Positions 27,501-40,842 of a stretch of 64,000 nucleotides of DNA are shown here, piece by piece. The notes under the pieces were generated by a model that had not been told where the DNA came from, searched no databases, and saw only the letters and a list, made by a program, of their open reading frames with translations. Source of the stretch: Ochotona curzoniae (lineage: Eukaryota > Chordata > Mammalia > Lagomorpha > Ochotonidae). The position numbers were made by a program, and so were the translations under genes. The DNA lies in NCBI RefSeq assembly GCF_017591425.1, contig NW_024465885.1, positions 37,394,501-37,458,500 of the forward strand, given 5' to 3'. Numbering within the stretch: position 1 is the first letter of the stretch; each line of letters opens with the position of its first letter.

Positions 27501-30241
27501 GATTTTAAACTGTTCTTTTTAAAAGGTTTCTATGAGATAGTGTATATTAAAGTAGAGTTGGCCAGAGTTAGGAGAAGGAATGAGCCCAAAATGTTTGGAT
27601 TTCTGCCCTGGGTATGTCCTCCCTTCCTTCTCTCCTAAGAGTTACTGAAGGGGGCAGGTACATGGTGCCAAGTTGGGATGCCAGCCTGCCAGAGCACAGC
27701 TCTTCTCCTGATGCCAGCTTCCTGCCAGAGCATACCCTACACAACAGCAGGTTAAGTTGAGTCTCAACCACCCGTGTGTGCGAGCAGGTGAAGGTCCCAG
27801 GTCCTTGATCAGGCCTGGCCGCCACACAGCCCTCGGGGATATCTGTACAAAGGAAGCTCCATCCGCCTGCCATGCTGTCTCTAGAGCAAGCCTACAAACA
27901 TTTTCTTTAAAAAAAGAATTGAAGATGACTGAGAAATGGCAAAATCTCTGCTTCCTCATGCTCTGGGTCTAGATCTGGCTGTGAGCATGCTGTGTGGATG
28001 GCTTCAGTAACTCTAAACTTTGTGCCTCTCGCTACCCTGAATAATTCAAGCCTTCCCCATCACCCTCAGAACTCTAAATGAGAGTTACACGATCTCATTT
28101 CATTTCAAGAGTAGAAGGTAAGACTGAGAGGATACGTGACCAGGTAAGGTTATACTCACAGTAAGCACATTGTAGGCCTGAATTACATGAGTGAATTATC
28201 TACACAATACTCAATTTGGTGCTCAGAACAAAAATATGCAGTAAGTTATAATTATCATTTTTACCCAGACATTCATCAGCCACTGCTGTTTCTCAAATTC
28301 ATACTAATCTTAGTAATAAGAGCCATAACAACTACTTTTCTTTATTTCCTAAGGACCTACAGAGAAGGATGGGTTTTATCTGCATCACATCATCACTACC
28401 CAGCTGCAGCCTAGTAGGTTTATGATGTGATGAATACGTAACGGTGGTCATCAGAGTGGAACACTGCAGAATTGATGAGCCAGAAATTAATCCTTTCAAC
28501 TTTTGTATTGAGGGTTGGTCCTAGCTGCAGCATTGCTTTGAGTGAGGGGTTGGCAAATCAGCACTGAAATGTGGAGCTGCCGTTAAGCACTCTCACCACT
28601 CCATCCAGGATTTAGAGCCACATGGAAGACAAGTGTGGTTTTTCTCAGCAGAGCGTTCTTAACCTAGAGGTCATGAGAGGCAATGGACATAATCGAGATG
28701 GCCCAGATCATGATGAGAGCAGTAGGAAGATTTTGAAGGTCATGTGAAGGTCAGACCTAAAGGATCAAAGAGAGAATCATGCTGGATCTAGCTTGATCCT
28801 AACCCAGTAAGCTGTTAGACGATTTGTGCATATTGCAAGTGAAGTAAGACTAGACAGGACTTTCCTAAAATTTTTCCCATGGGTGTACATGTACGTAGAA
28901 CATCCCAGATTTATGTTTATTAACCTACACGTCTACTCTATTCATAGCAGCATAACAACTACAGAAAAAAAATGCTTATTCACACATTTTCTAACCATGT
29001 AAGACTCAGTCTACTAATACTTTTTCTTACTGCTGGTATTCTGTAACTTTCACAGGTGAACAAAGAGACTAGGATAATTTTTCTAGCAGGATCAAGAAAT
29101 GGCAAGAAGATTGCCAGATGTGGTCCAGATGTGTCTCAACCAGCTTTCCAGGCAATTTCACTTTTAAGTGAGTTTAATACAGAGTGAGCAGTTTTGGGGT
29201 CACAGAGAGGACACAGGAATGACATATCTCTTTGAAGAGCAAATGCTGCCATCAACTTTCATTTCCCTGTCACTGTTACCACTGAACAACTGACAGAGGG
29301 ATTATTCAGATAAAGGACCACTTGTTGGACGGGAGAAATAAAGCAAGTCAAGACGATCTGAAAGTGCGAGTGAAAATGAAAAGTATAACTTAGATCCTTT
29401 CTCAGATTTACTCAGGTAATGGACTCCAGCAGCAGATGCCTACCATGAACATTTACAGAGATAAGAATAAAATAGGTAGAAAAGGAACAAAATAGTCAGT
29501 TGTTACCAATCTTGTGCCTTTTACATGGGCAGGTTAACAATTTCAGCAGCACTGTGCACATGAATGAAAATGAAATAATTAAGAAGACAGATGATGAGAG
29601 GCAGAGAGAAACCTCCGTGGGTGTGAGAATTTATGAAGAATCCATGGGAGACAGTAGGATGATCCATGGAATAATGGATTATAACTGGAGACATCAGGAT
29701 GGCTTTTAGCACACTTCCAATAAAAGGAACCAGGGTTCCTTGGAGATACTGATGACAACACAGGTTAAAAACAGGTAAGACGAACCTAGATCAGCTTGCG
29801 AGAAAAGCAGTAGGTCCAAAAGGCACAGAGGTCAGCTTAAAAAGGGGGTTCCCAAAGACTGTGGCTGCAACAATTGGAGCAACAACACAGATTATAGTAG
29901 TCTTAGATTACAACTCAAAGCACAAAATAGAAGACCATCCATCCAAATGACTGAATATGTAAACGCATGTGACCTATGAGACAAACCTGGGCAGAAGAAC
30001 TCCAAATAAAGCACACAGCTTCTGACGTCATGAAGCAGAGGCCAACCTTGTACTCTACTATGTGCTGGGCGTGCCATTTTCTCTCAAAAAGTGCAGTTCG
30101 CAAAGCAGAACAGATTATCGAGCATGCACAGCCTGAGCCAGATGGCCAAGTTCAACATCAGGGGTGCGAGCCGAGCTGCTGACATGTATCCTTGATGTGA
30201 GAGGACAAATGGCTTCTCCACTTCTGTGACCTGCTTTCTAA

Positions 30242-30282
30242 AATATATATATTTATATAAAAAATACATATTTTATATATAT

Positions 30283-30315
<33 letters not shown>
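30242..30315. repeat. (TA)n microsatellite
   Basis: Alternating AT tract of about 74 bp with a pure run of about 14 TA units at the right. Confidence 0.97.
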
Positions 30316-30317
<2 letters not shown>

Positions 30318-30577
30318 GCCAAAGCACAAGAAATTTTCAGTAGAGAGGCAACCTACAAAACACCTAGCCAAAATTTCATCAATCTGTCATTAAAATCAAG
30401 GAATGCTTGAGGATCTGTCCTGGCCAAGAAGTGTCTATGTTTATGACAACTAAGCATAACATGCTTTCCTGAATGGAATCCTGCAAGAGAAAAACGACAC
30501 TAGATAAGAACTATGAAAATCTATGTAAACTATGCATGTGAAATAATAATCATGGCTCAAACTGATGTATTAATTTT

Positions 30578-30904
30578 TCAAAAGATTTATTTATTTTTAT
30601 TGCAAAGTCAGATATACAGAGAGGAGGAGAGACAGAGGGGAAGATCTTCCATCTGTTGATTCACTCTCCAAGAGGCTGCAATGGCTGAAGCTGAGTCTAT
30701 CTAAAGCCAGGATCCTGGAGCCTCTTCTGGTTCTCCCATGCAGGTGCAGGGTCCCAAGGCTTTGGGCGATTCTCAACTGCTTTCCCAGGCTGTGAGCAGG
30801 GAGCTGGATGGGAAGCAGGGCTGCCGGGATTAGAACCAGCACCCATACGGGATCCTGGTGCATTCAAGGCGAGGACTTCAGCCGCTAGGCTACCACGTCA
30901 GGCC
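30578..30904 (-). mobile_element. CSINE, full length, with 16-bp target-site duplication
   Basis: Reverse-oriented copy with tail at the left. CTGATGTATTAATTTT occurs at 30562-30577 and 30905-30920, a perfect duplication, so insertion was by L1 machinery and fairly recent. Confidence 0.95.
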
Positions 30905-31023
30905 CTGATGTATTAATTTTAACACAATACACCAGTTGCTGAGATGTTTTCAATAGAGAAAACAAATGGGAACTCTGCACTATCCCCTCTATTAAATGAA
31001 AGCTATTCTAAATAACAACAAAG

Positions 31024-31310
31024 GGGCGGTGCTGCGGGGTAGCAGGTAGACACCACCTGCAATGCTAACATCAACAGTACATTTCTCAGCTGTCCTGCTT
31101 CCAGTCCAGCTCCCTGGGAAAAGCAGCAGTAAGTGGTTTAAGCGGTTGGGCCTCTATCACTCATATGGGAGACCCAACAGAAGCTACTGGCTCCTGCCTA
31201 GGCCACTGTGGCTGCCTGGGATGTAAGCTTGCAGATAGAAGACCTCTCTTTCTGTGTCTCCCTCTCTTTGTAGCTCTCACAACAAATAAAGTTTAAATAA
31301 ATTTATTGTA
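31024..31310 (+). mobile_element. CSINE, old
   Basis: Plus-strand copy starting GGGGCGGTGCTGCGGGGTAG and ending CAACAAATAAAGTTT. Confidence 0.8.
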
Positions 31311-31421
31311 CAAAGATAAATTTAATTTGTTGATGTCTGTGCTAAGGGATGGGTCTGAAGAAACCTCCCCGAGGGGTAGGGGTCCAGTTCAGACAGCACC
31401 TGCACCACACTTGGCTATTCA

Positions 31422-31560
31422 GATGAGGGCTTCTCAAGCTTGCAGGTACACAAGAATCACCTGGGGATCTTGTTAAACTGCATCCTCTGATTGGACAAGT
31501 TTAGGGTGGGACTGCAACTGTTTTTCTAACAAGCTCCCAAGTGATGCAATTCACCTCCTC
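31422..31560 (+). mobile_element. MER5A-like hAT DNA transposon fragment
   Basis: GGCTTCTCAAGCTTGCAGG, AAGAATCACCTGGGGATCTT and TTTTTCTAACAAGCTCCCAA then GTGATGC follow MER5A from the left end to near the right end. Immobile relic. Confidence 0.75.
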
Positions 31561-31666
31561 TTTCAGCTAGCAAGGTCTATTTAAGAAAATCAATCATACC
31601 TGATCTCATTAAGACTTTCCGAAGTTACAGGCTATTGCATTTGTAGAATGACTTTTCCCTTTTTTT

Positions 31667-31978
31667 TTTTTTTAAAAAAAAAATGTATCTATTTTTGGTG
31701 GCATAGTAGATTAGATTTACAGAGAGAAAAATACACAGAGAGAAAGATCCTCCATCTACCAGTTCACTCTCCCAATGGCCGCAACAGCCACAGAGAAGCC
31801 AGTACAAAGCCAGTGTCCAAGAACCTGCACTGTGTCTCTCACACAGGTGTAAGATCCCAAGGCTTTGGGCCACACTCCACCATTTTTCCAGGCTATAAGA
31901 AGGGAAGTGGAGCAGTTGGGACACAAACCAGTGCCTGCAAGATAAAGATTTAGTCATTGGACCATTTTGCCAGATCCT
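31667..31978 (-). mobile_element. CSINE, diverged
   Basis: Reverse copy recognised by ACAGAGAGAAA near the tail, TTCACTCTCCCAATGGCCGCAA in the middle and CCAAGGCTTTGGGCCA. The head is decayed. Confidence 0.8.
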
Positions 31979-31989
31979 CCTTTTCTTTG

Positions 31990-32245
31990 TGATTGCGGTA
32001 AAATACACATATCATGAAATGTAACCTCTTAGTCACATCTAATTTTACAGCTTCAGTAGTGTTACGTACATTCATTGTGCAACCATCACCACCAATCATC
32101 TGCAAAACGAAATCTCTGCCCGTAAAACATGACCTCAGCAATTCCCTTTTCCCCAGCCTCTGGCACCTACCATTCTATATCTTTTTAACATTTGCCTACT
32201 TCAGGTAACACATATTGGTGGCCTCATGCAGTATCCATTCTATTG
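31990..32245 (-). mobile_element. Ancient L1-type repeat
   Basis: Contains TAAAATACACATATCATGAAA, GTACATTCATTGTGCAACCATC and CACCTACCATTCTA. These match a widespread eutherian repeat that I recall as an old L1M 3' region, here antisense. The family name is from memory. Confidence 0.55.
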
Positions 32246-33864
32246 TAGCTGGATCAGTTTGTTCTTTCAAAAAAGAATGAACATCTTACACACCTTCTTT
32301 CCATTCCCAGGCCCATGTCCTGTCCCACAGATTCGTCATCTTAGTACCACCTTTAGAACTAAACACATTTTGACATATCTCTAGGGGCCGACTTGCTCCT
32401 CTTTGGCCACTGCTCTATTATAGAAGATATAAAATGTGGTAGAAAAGAGTTCTGTATATCAGGACAAAACAGAGTGGCTAGGCAGATATAAACACAGTGT
32501 TCTATACCGTTTAAGGTAATGTTATAATGTCTCCTAGTCAGTGATGTTCAAACAGGATGAAGGGTCAGAGCAAGAATTAAAATCTAACAATCTGGTTTAA
32601 TTATAAGATATTATACCTCTACTAAATTGAGTGTTATTACATATTACTCTGGAAGGTTTGATCGAACTAAGTTTGGCTTATATATTCTCTACATTTGAGA
32701 GAAAGTTTAGCCCAAAGTAATCTTCTTACATGATGAATGGTACCCTAGCTTGAGAGGTAAGCAAACTGCAATCTGATCTAAAAGTGTATCTTTGTAACTA
32801 AGCAACTGAATGTCAGCCAATCACAATTCTGTTAATGGCAGGTTGACAACTGTTAGATCATGCTCAAATACATGGCACGGGCTTCATGGCACCGTGTTTT
32901 ATAAGGCAAAAGCCCACTACAAACAGGTTTTTTCTATCATTTTCTTTGATCCAACTGTAATTGTACCCAGTGTAAATTGGGGCATTCTGATCCAGCTTCA
33001 TTCTGGAACGATCTGGAATAATGCTGGTTCTTACAATCCTTTCTCATGTTGATCTTTGTTAAATCTAAGTGTTATCAGTTTTTCTTTTAACATCACCTTG
33101 TTTCATGTAAGAAATGAAAGAGCCAAGATACAATCTTGCACCAAGAGCTTAGAGTGTTCCTTTCCAATAGAAACATAACGCAAGCCACATATGTGAACTT
33201 AACCATGCTTTGAAATACAAATCAGGAAAATTAACTTTTAGCCATATAATTTATTTAACTCAGCACATACATTCTAAATTTTATTTCAACCTGCAATAAA
33301 TGTAAAATTCTTAGTACTAAAACAACTTACACAATTCTTTTATCAAACTAATGCATTGATCACCAGTGTATATCTATGCTTACAGCAATGTGAACTGGTT
33401 CCACGGGCAATGGGCATAACAGACTTAGGGTCAGACACTAGAGAGTAGAGAATATTTTTAGAGGAATGATGAGTACAATACGGACACAATGAAGATACGG
33501 GAGAGAACTGGACTCTGTTGAGACTGCATATACATTTTATTCTAAATGCTAACATAGTATTTTATATTTTGTTAATTGAAAAGTATACAACTGGTATATA
33601 TTATCACATTAACCCTATTAGTCAACAGACTGCCCTTCCTTTCTCTTTTCCTTTTTTTTTTTTGCAGTTTAGTTCCCCAGTTAATTTGTATTTGTAGGCA
33701 TGTGATTGATTTACATACTAAAAGTGAAATAAGGTTTCGGCTCTCTACAAACCTAGTGAAACATACTCAGTTTTATCTTGTGAATTCCGAGAGATGAGCT
33801 GAAAGGTAGATACACTAGGGACAGCCCTCCGAATTCTCTGTTTTCTGAAGATACATATATCCTC

Positions 33865-34217
33865 CAGCCTGCTGCGGGGGCCTGTTGGGCTACATCCTCG
33901 CCTTGCATGTGCTAGGATCCCAAATGGGTGCCAGTTCACATCCTGGCTGTTCTACTTTCCATTCAACTCCTTGCTTGTGGCCTAAGAGGGTAGTAGAGTA
34001 TGGCCCAAGACCTTGGGACCCTGCATTTGCAGAAGAGACCTGGAGGAAGCTCCTGGCTCCTGGCTTCAGATCAGCTCAGCTCTGGCCATTGTGGCCACTT
34101 GGGGAGTGAACCAGCAGGTGGACAATCTCTCTCTCTGACTCTCCTTCTCCCTATAAATCTGCCTTTCCAACAGAAGTAAGTAAATCTAAAACAAAACAAA
34201 ACAAAACAAAACAAAAC
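33865..34217 (+). mobile_element. CSINE with (AAAAC)n tail
   Basis: Plus-strand copy of intermediate age. The tail has turned into a pure AAAAC microsatellite (34188-34217). Confidence 0.85.
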
Positions 34218-37170
34218 ACCACAAGCCCCCCCCCCACCTATTTCCTCACTGCTTGTTTTCTCGTAATGCCCTCTTTTCATTCTGCTTCACTTAAAAAATT
34301 CAAAGACTGATAGATTATACTGATGCAATTAGTTAAAGTTATATGTGAGGCTCTTTAGAAGCCACATAATTGCTAACAAATACTAAGCAGGATGATGTAC
34401 AGTGAGGCAAGTGAACCACCAGTCATTAACAAAACCTTAAATTACAGGGCGAGGTCAAAATACATGGCATCTTTTTCCATACAGCATACCCAGAAACACA
34501 TGTGTGAGTCAAGTTATAATGGACAGGGAGTCACGTTCACAGATAAGCTTTTCACCCAAGATGTGGACTGTCACTCCTAACTTGTTCCTTCTAATTTATA
34601 TCATCACACCTTGCTCCAAAATTCTGCAAACTACAACTCTTTCCTTCAAGGTCAAACACGACAAAGGGATGAGTCTCTTCTCTGGCATCACATGCCCCAG
34701 CTCCTTTACCAAATCACTTTGTTCTTTAGTCTTTTCTAGCTTCCTCAGTCCAGATGGCATCTTTCTCAGTTTTCTATCTGAAGCTCATCATTCGTCCGGC
34801 TCACTGACTCTTCTTCCAATAATTCTAATTATAAAGCAAGACTGTCCTCGACTCTGCTTTTACAACTTTCTTAAATCTATCATCCACATTTAAGGATTCA
34901 ACAATGTTTTCCACTTTTTCCATTGTAACTTGCACTTGAAGTTCTAGATAGCTGATCGATGCTTCCACTTTGGAAGTTTTACTTTTATCAAGTTTATTGC
35001 TACAGATGTAACCAACACTTATCAAGTTTATTGATTGCCAATGTACCCAATAGTGGGAACTGTAGAACCCCAAATTAACTTTTCATTGTTGAGTTAAAAT
35101 CCTGTGAGGAGAAAAAAAGAAGATGAAAGATGTCACTGTATTTAACAAAAGATCTAATCGGGAATTCATGAGAATACAGTACTTGAATTGCTACAGCCCT
35201 TTCACTAGGAATTTCAACAGTGCTATGTGCTCCTAAAGGTCCAGTGACACACTGTAAAGGGATGAAAATGCTGTCACTATATCAAAAACAATAACCAGAG
35301 ATGAGGAACAGCTATCTACACCATTGAAAATGCAGTCCACACACAAGATTTATGGAGTTCAGTACAAATCACTTTTGGAAGTTAATCACACACCTTTGAG
35401 CTATGTTTAAAAAAATCATATTACCTTCTCTATAGGGGTACAATCCCAAACAAATTAGCATCTTTCTCTTACCACACTGCTTGTGGATGTCCAAATCACC
35501 CCCTTAGATTTGTAAACAAGGCTGTTTCGTTATTGTAAATCAATTTGCCAAGGCTTATCATTCCTCAGAGAGCTGAGATAATTAGATTCCCAGACTTCTA
35601 AGGAAGAGGGCATGTGCAGGATGATAACTGCATTAAGGGCTCCAAAAGGAAAATCCCCAGCTACTCTTTAGCAGGAAATTTGCGTTAAAGAATTCTGATC
35701 CACTTCCGTAATACAATGATGTATGATAGCCAATGAGTTATTTGTCTATAGCTGCTGCTATCACAAATAAACCAAAAAAGTCTGTGATCATGGAACTAGA
35801 TAACGGAAAAAGCAATTCATTAAGTATCTACTACAAAGAAATAGTAGATATTAATAGCAAAGAGAATCCTGTAATTTATTTATAAATGGCCACAAAACAG
35901 AATAAAATAAAGCAAAATCACTTAGAAAACATAAGGTTAAAGAATATATCGATAGTTTGAGACTCTCTATTAAAGCTTTCCCCAATAAGGTGGACATAAC
36001 AGCCATCTCCAAACGGACAGGAATCCCAGCTGCAGAGCAGAATGAAGGCAAGGCTGCTCTCCAACCTCAGTAATTTTCTTTCATCACTACAACCTCAGTC
36101 AGAGATGTAAATGGAGATTTCTGCTCCCTTTGCTACTTTTCTGCTTGATTGAATTTGATAATGAAAACCTTTCACTCAAAGCGCAAGCGTCATTCAAATT
36201 TTGCACACCAGGCAGAGAGTGAACGCATTTGTCCAGATACAAAATCATTTACATGTGCACCATTACCAGCTGCAGTACATTTATGGATGCAGAAGTCCAT
36301 ATTCTATTAAGCAATAAAGCAAGCCATCCAATGAAGGTGCATTCAGGCTTCAAACACCTTCAAACTAAAGTCTTCGGTATGCATGGTCAGGCCTGCTTTC
36401 CCTTGCCAGCCCCGCTCAACCAGAAAACCATGGAGCAGTGCCAAAGCCCATTCCATTACCCCAAAGCCTTCCAGGTCAACAATCCAGAGGCACATGAAAA
36501 GTCCAGCATCAGTTTACCTCTCCAGGGAGCAAATATTTTGAAGAGCAAGCATTCCAAGCAAGCAGAAACTCAGCTTAAGCTCAACTTAAGCTGTTTTTCA
36601 AAGCAAGGCCTGGCCACTCGTAGAAGATACATAAAAAGTGTGTCACGAAGACATTTTATATTCAACAATCAGAGATGAGGAAACGGTGAGGAAGGCTTGT
36701 AATTACACAGAAGGTTCTCCAATCCAAATAATGTATATTTTTTTCAATGAAATCTAGAATGATGTCTAAAATACACATGAAACGCACCGTAGTTAGGATT
36801 TGAATTGTTTTAACTTGGATATGTTGTGTTTTTGGGAAAATATGGAGGAAAGACTTTAATTTTTGCTAAGACTATATGGATACCTGAATTGTCTCAGAAG
36901 GAGTAAATGATTTACCATTTGGGGGTCAAAGGCAGACTTTCTAACAATGTCAAACCAACGGCCCCAGAAGCTCCATGATCAAAGCTGAAGGTGACCCACT
37001 TAATGATTAAATGAAATGTATACTCAAGGTCACCCACAAAGAAGGAAAAGGAAGCACGAGCCCATTCCCTTTTTTGGCTTGACTCTTTCAGTTACTGAAG
37101 TCACATGATAATGTTACATATTCATTTCACTTGTTTCCTATGTTCAAACTGTCTGGGTAACTCAATGCCA

Positions 37171-37211
37171 TCTTTTTCTTTTCTTTTCTTTTCTTTCTTT
37201 TTTTTTTTTTT
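37171..37211. repeat. T/C tract (TTTTC repeats then poly-T)
   Basis: Five or so CTTTT units followed by a T-run. It sits at the left edge of the degenerate tandem block and may be the A-rich tail of a minus-strand retroelement. Confidence 0.8.
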
Positions 37212-37213
37212 GC

Positions 37214-40200
37214 AAGAAATAGGTCTATTTTCTTTCTATCTTACTTTCTTTCTTTTAATAACCTTACATAGTTGATTAGGATACAAAGGGTCAAGGGTTA
37301 CAGAAAGTGGGTAAGACTATTGTTTCCAAACTAATATCATTTTTTTTTAAACCCTGTATCTCAGATCAGGAGAGAAACAAAGGGAGAAGCCCCACCCAGC
37401 CTCCCATCCATCCCAGGTCCCTGGTGTGGGGTGTGCTCCAAGGTCCTGCTCAAGCAGTTTTGATAGTTCAATACATTTGAATTGCTGCCAATCCTGCCGT
37501 TCCATGCACTATTACATCTATTCAGAATCCACTGGCTGACACAGTCTCTTCATGGTTGGGGTTCTGAGATCAGCAGTTCAGTTGGAGGGACCTCCAAAGA
37601 AACTTCGTCTGAGGTGATCCCAGACCTGATTCTTGTGTGTGCTTGCCAGTACAGGGTCCATCCATCTGCAGCCCCAATCAGCTTTTCTACATGCTGGTCC
37701 TTGCAACTGCTGGGTCAGTTCTGTTTCCAGCCCTGTCTTCCATGAGAACGAATGGGTGGTTGCAGTACAGTCCGATCCTGTCCATTTCATAGTCAGCCCT
37801 CACACAAACCAGTGGGAGCTGCAGCCTAGTTAGGGCGACTCCCCATAATCCCCATCAGGCCTGCCCCCTACCCTGGTTCCCATGCTTGCAACTAAGTACC
37901 GCAGACTTGTTCAGTCTGTCCCACATCCCATTTAGCTCCCATACATGTCAATGGGTGCTGAAGCCTAGCTCAACCCAACCAGCCCTACCATCCAGCCCAC
38001 GCACATACTGGCAGGTGCCTTTCTGTCTAGCCAACCCTGTCCCAGTCCTGGTTTTCGTGCTCTCCAGTGGGAGAGGTAACCCAAAAGGGAAGTGCCCACT
38101 ATTTCCCTTCTAGGCCACTCCTACTCCTGGAACATGCATTCCCCAGGTGGTTCTGGAGTTTAACTTGACAGATTTAGCCCCCAGTGCCAGCTTCTGCCAG
38201 CTGATGCTGCAGCTAAGCCCAAACAACCCTCATTCACTCTGATTTATGCTTGCACCGGTAGGAACACTCAGCCCAGCCTGGCTTTTCCCTGATCTAGCTC
38301 ACATAAGGCCCACAGGTGTTGTAGCCCTGCCTGGTCTGGTCTGCACCCAACCCAACTCATGCTCTCTAGTGGGAGTGGTTATCCAGCAGGGGAGCCCACA
38401 TTCCCCTGCCTGCTCTGCCCCCTCCCTCCATGGTTCTCGCGTGTGCTGTTTGGGCTTTGGGGCCAAATCCAGTACAGTTCACCCCACCTTGGCATTCTGT
38501 AAGGTGCACTGGTTTGTGTTACAATCAAACCTGGCCTGACCCACACTCAATTCTGGTGCTTGGATACACCGGCAAGTGATATGAACTGGTTAAGTCTGGT
38601 CTGCCCCTGATCTATGCCAATGTATGACTGTGGGTATCTTTCTCTGGCCTGGTCTAGGTTGCTCCTTATCACAGTTCTTGCATTCACCTGCAGGGACTGT
38701 GTCCCAACAGGGGAGTTTCCCAAGCTCCTCCATCAGAACCTTTCCCTATGCCAGATTTTGCACATATTGGTGGATCCATGCACCAGTCCTCCTTGCTGGC
38801 CTTAAATCCATTTCAGTTCTTACTGTTGGATGTTTCAGCACAGCCAAGGCTCGTCCATACCCAGACACTGATCATATATGGCTCAGTAAGTGCAGAGACC
38901 TAGCCTAGTCTATCTTACATCTACCCTGGTTCTCCAAAGCACCAGATGGTCTTGGTGTCTAGCCTGGCTAGGTGTACCCAGCCCCAGTTCACACTTGTGC
39001 CAAAGGAGATTGCAGCCATATCCAGAACAGAATACAACCCCCACTGTGGTCCCTGCACTCTCCGGTAGAAACCCCAACCCAGCAGGGGTGTACTCTCACA
39101 GCTTACCAACTGAGCTTATTCCCAGCCCCAGATTATGCACGTGCCAGTGGTTGCTCTGACCCAGTTGGCTTAGCTCCTCATCTGTCTCAGCCTTTGCCTT
39201 CGATGCTGTAGCCTAGTGTCCCTGGCTCATGCAGATCAGTCGGTGTAAGAGCCTAGTTTGGCAGGACCTGTGCTCCATCCTGATTTCTGTTCTTCCTTGT
39301 GAGTTGAGGTTTGCTTGGCCCTGCCCAGTCCACCCCCTTCCAGTTGCAGCTCAGCCCACCCCACATCCTATTATAGGATGCACATAAGGGTGCTGCTGCC
39401 TAGACCTGCCCAGACTGTTGTCGGTTCCTTTACCCGTAAGTGATGGCAGGTTCCATGGTCACACCTAGCTCAGCCCATCACCAGCCCAGGTTACAAGATA
39501 ACCAGCGGGACTTGTACTCCCTCAGGGTTTGGTCCAAATTTCCCCCACAGAATCTACCCCCAGACATGGTTCTTTTATGTGCTGGTCAGTGTCTTGACCC
39601 TGCCAAGTGTGACTTGTCCCTCGTTCTACCATCCAGTCAGCACTGGTACCTAGCCCTGCCAGAGAGGACCCATCCATAGGTTTCGTGTGGACTGGTATGT
39701 GGCATTCAGTGATGCTCTATGCTAACAGCCCATTTCAGGATTCCCATGTGGGCTGGTGAATCAGTCTGGCCCAAATAGATCTTATGGACTCTCTCCTCCA
39801 AACCACCAGGTCTCAGTCCCCACACCTGCCAGAAAGTCCTTGTCCGCGTTGCTGGGAATAGCCAAGAATTCATCCCTCACCTACACTCACACTGGCCTTA
39901 TCCATGGATGTCCCTAAGCAGCAATCACATATCCTGAAAACCCCAGAGCTTGCCGCTGGGTGACCAGCAGGCAGAGCCTGGCACCACTTGGCGTGCTAGT
40001 CACCCAAACTTAGGACTCGGTCATCGCCTGTCTGCAGTAACTTTGGCCTGAGTCCAAAGCATTGGATCCAGCCTAGCTGGGGCACCCCTACAGCCACCAC
40101 ACTGCAGGGGGCTCTTTTTGCCCCAACCGCACAGGCGAACACCCAAAGCCTTCTTTTTTAACTTCCTAAAAGGAGAGAGCTGGCTTTTTATGTGCTTTTC
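37214..40200 (-). repeat. Unclassified GC-rich block of degenerate tandem units
   Basis: About 3 kb, much more GC-rich but CpG-poor than its surroundings. From about 37640 to 39850 it consists of loosely repeating units of roughly 55-75 bp with recurring cores such as GGTGCTGCAGCCTAG (variants near 37815, 37953, 38205, 38308, 39205, 39390). A second box resembling CCAGCAGGGGAG recurs near 38081, 38381, 38701, 39078 and 39501, about 300-425 bp apart, which suggests a higher-order period. Non-repeating ends lie at 37240-37640 and 39850-40200. The T/C tract at 37171-37211 could be a reversed poly(A) tail, hence the tentative minus strand. Long open frames here come from base composition. I cannot name the family. 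Confidence 0.6.
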
Positions 40201-40215
40201 GAAAATGTCCATTTA

Positions 40216-40509
40216 AAAAAAAAAAAAAGATTTACTTTATTTGAAAGTCATTGTAAGAGAGCGAGCGAGCGAGCGAGTGAGCAGGGGGGAAGATCTTTCC
40301 ATCCATAGCCACAATGGTCAGAACTGGGCAGAACAAAGCTGGGAGCCAGGAGCTTCCCTTGGGATTCCAGTGTGGGTGAGGGGTAGCAAGGACATGGGCT
40401 GTCCTCTGTTGCTTTCCCAGGCCAGGTGCTGGATCAGACTCGGAACAACTGGGACTAGAACCTGTGCTGTAGGCAGAGGATTAGCCTGTGACATCATAGT
40501 GTCAACCCT
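40216..40509 (-). mobile_element. CSINE, diverged
   Basis: Reverse copy starting at the A-run and AAAGATTTACTTTATTTGAAAG. It carries an internal (GCGA)n expansion at 40259-40277. It lies between the tandem block and the L1. Confidence 0.85.
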
Positions 40510-40826
40510 GGAAAATGTGTAGTTTTAAGGAATTCTCTTTGGGGGAAAAAGGAATTGATAAGACTGAAACTTATTGTTTTACCACGTAAGCATAAAATGC
40601 TTTTTTGATAGCAGTTCTCATTTGCAAATGCACATTCATCTATGACAGCAACAAATGACAGGTATGTTATTCTAGATTTTAAACACTTGATGACATCCTT
40701 TCACCATTCTTTACACACGAAAGTAGCTATTTAATTGGAATTCCTACTTTAGAACAGTTTTTGGTGCTTTTGTCCTCCAATGATTTAATTCTCACTTCTT
40801 CCCAGTTACATATTGTAGTGTAACTG

Positions 40827-40842
40827 AAAGATCTTCACACCA
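40827..40842 (+). repeat. L1 target-site duplication, left copy
   Basis: The 16 bases AAAGATCTTCACACCA occur here and again at 47593-47608, after the second poly(A). The three leading As of the right copy merge with the tail, so the unambiguous part is 13 bases. The implied bottom-strand nick CTTT/CA is a tolerable variant of the L1 endonuclease site TTTT/AA. Confidence 0.93.

Noticed and set aside
37482..39679. Many plus-strand open frames of 60-97 aa
   Set aside because: They fall in the GC-rich tandem block where stop codons are rare. Frames differ from unit to unit and show no protein motif.
37214..40200. Endogenous retrovirus or LTR
   Set aside because: No paired terminal repeats, primer-binding site, or gag/pol-like reading frame was seen.
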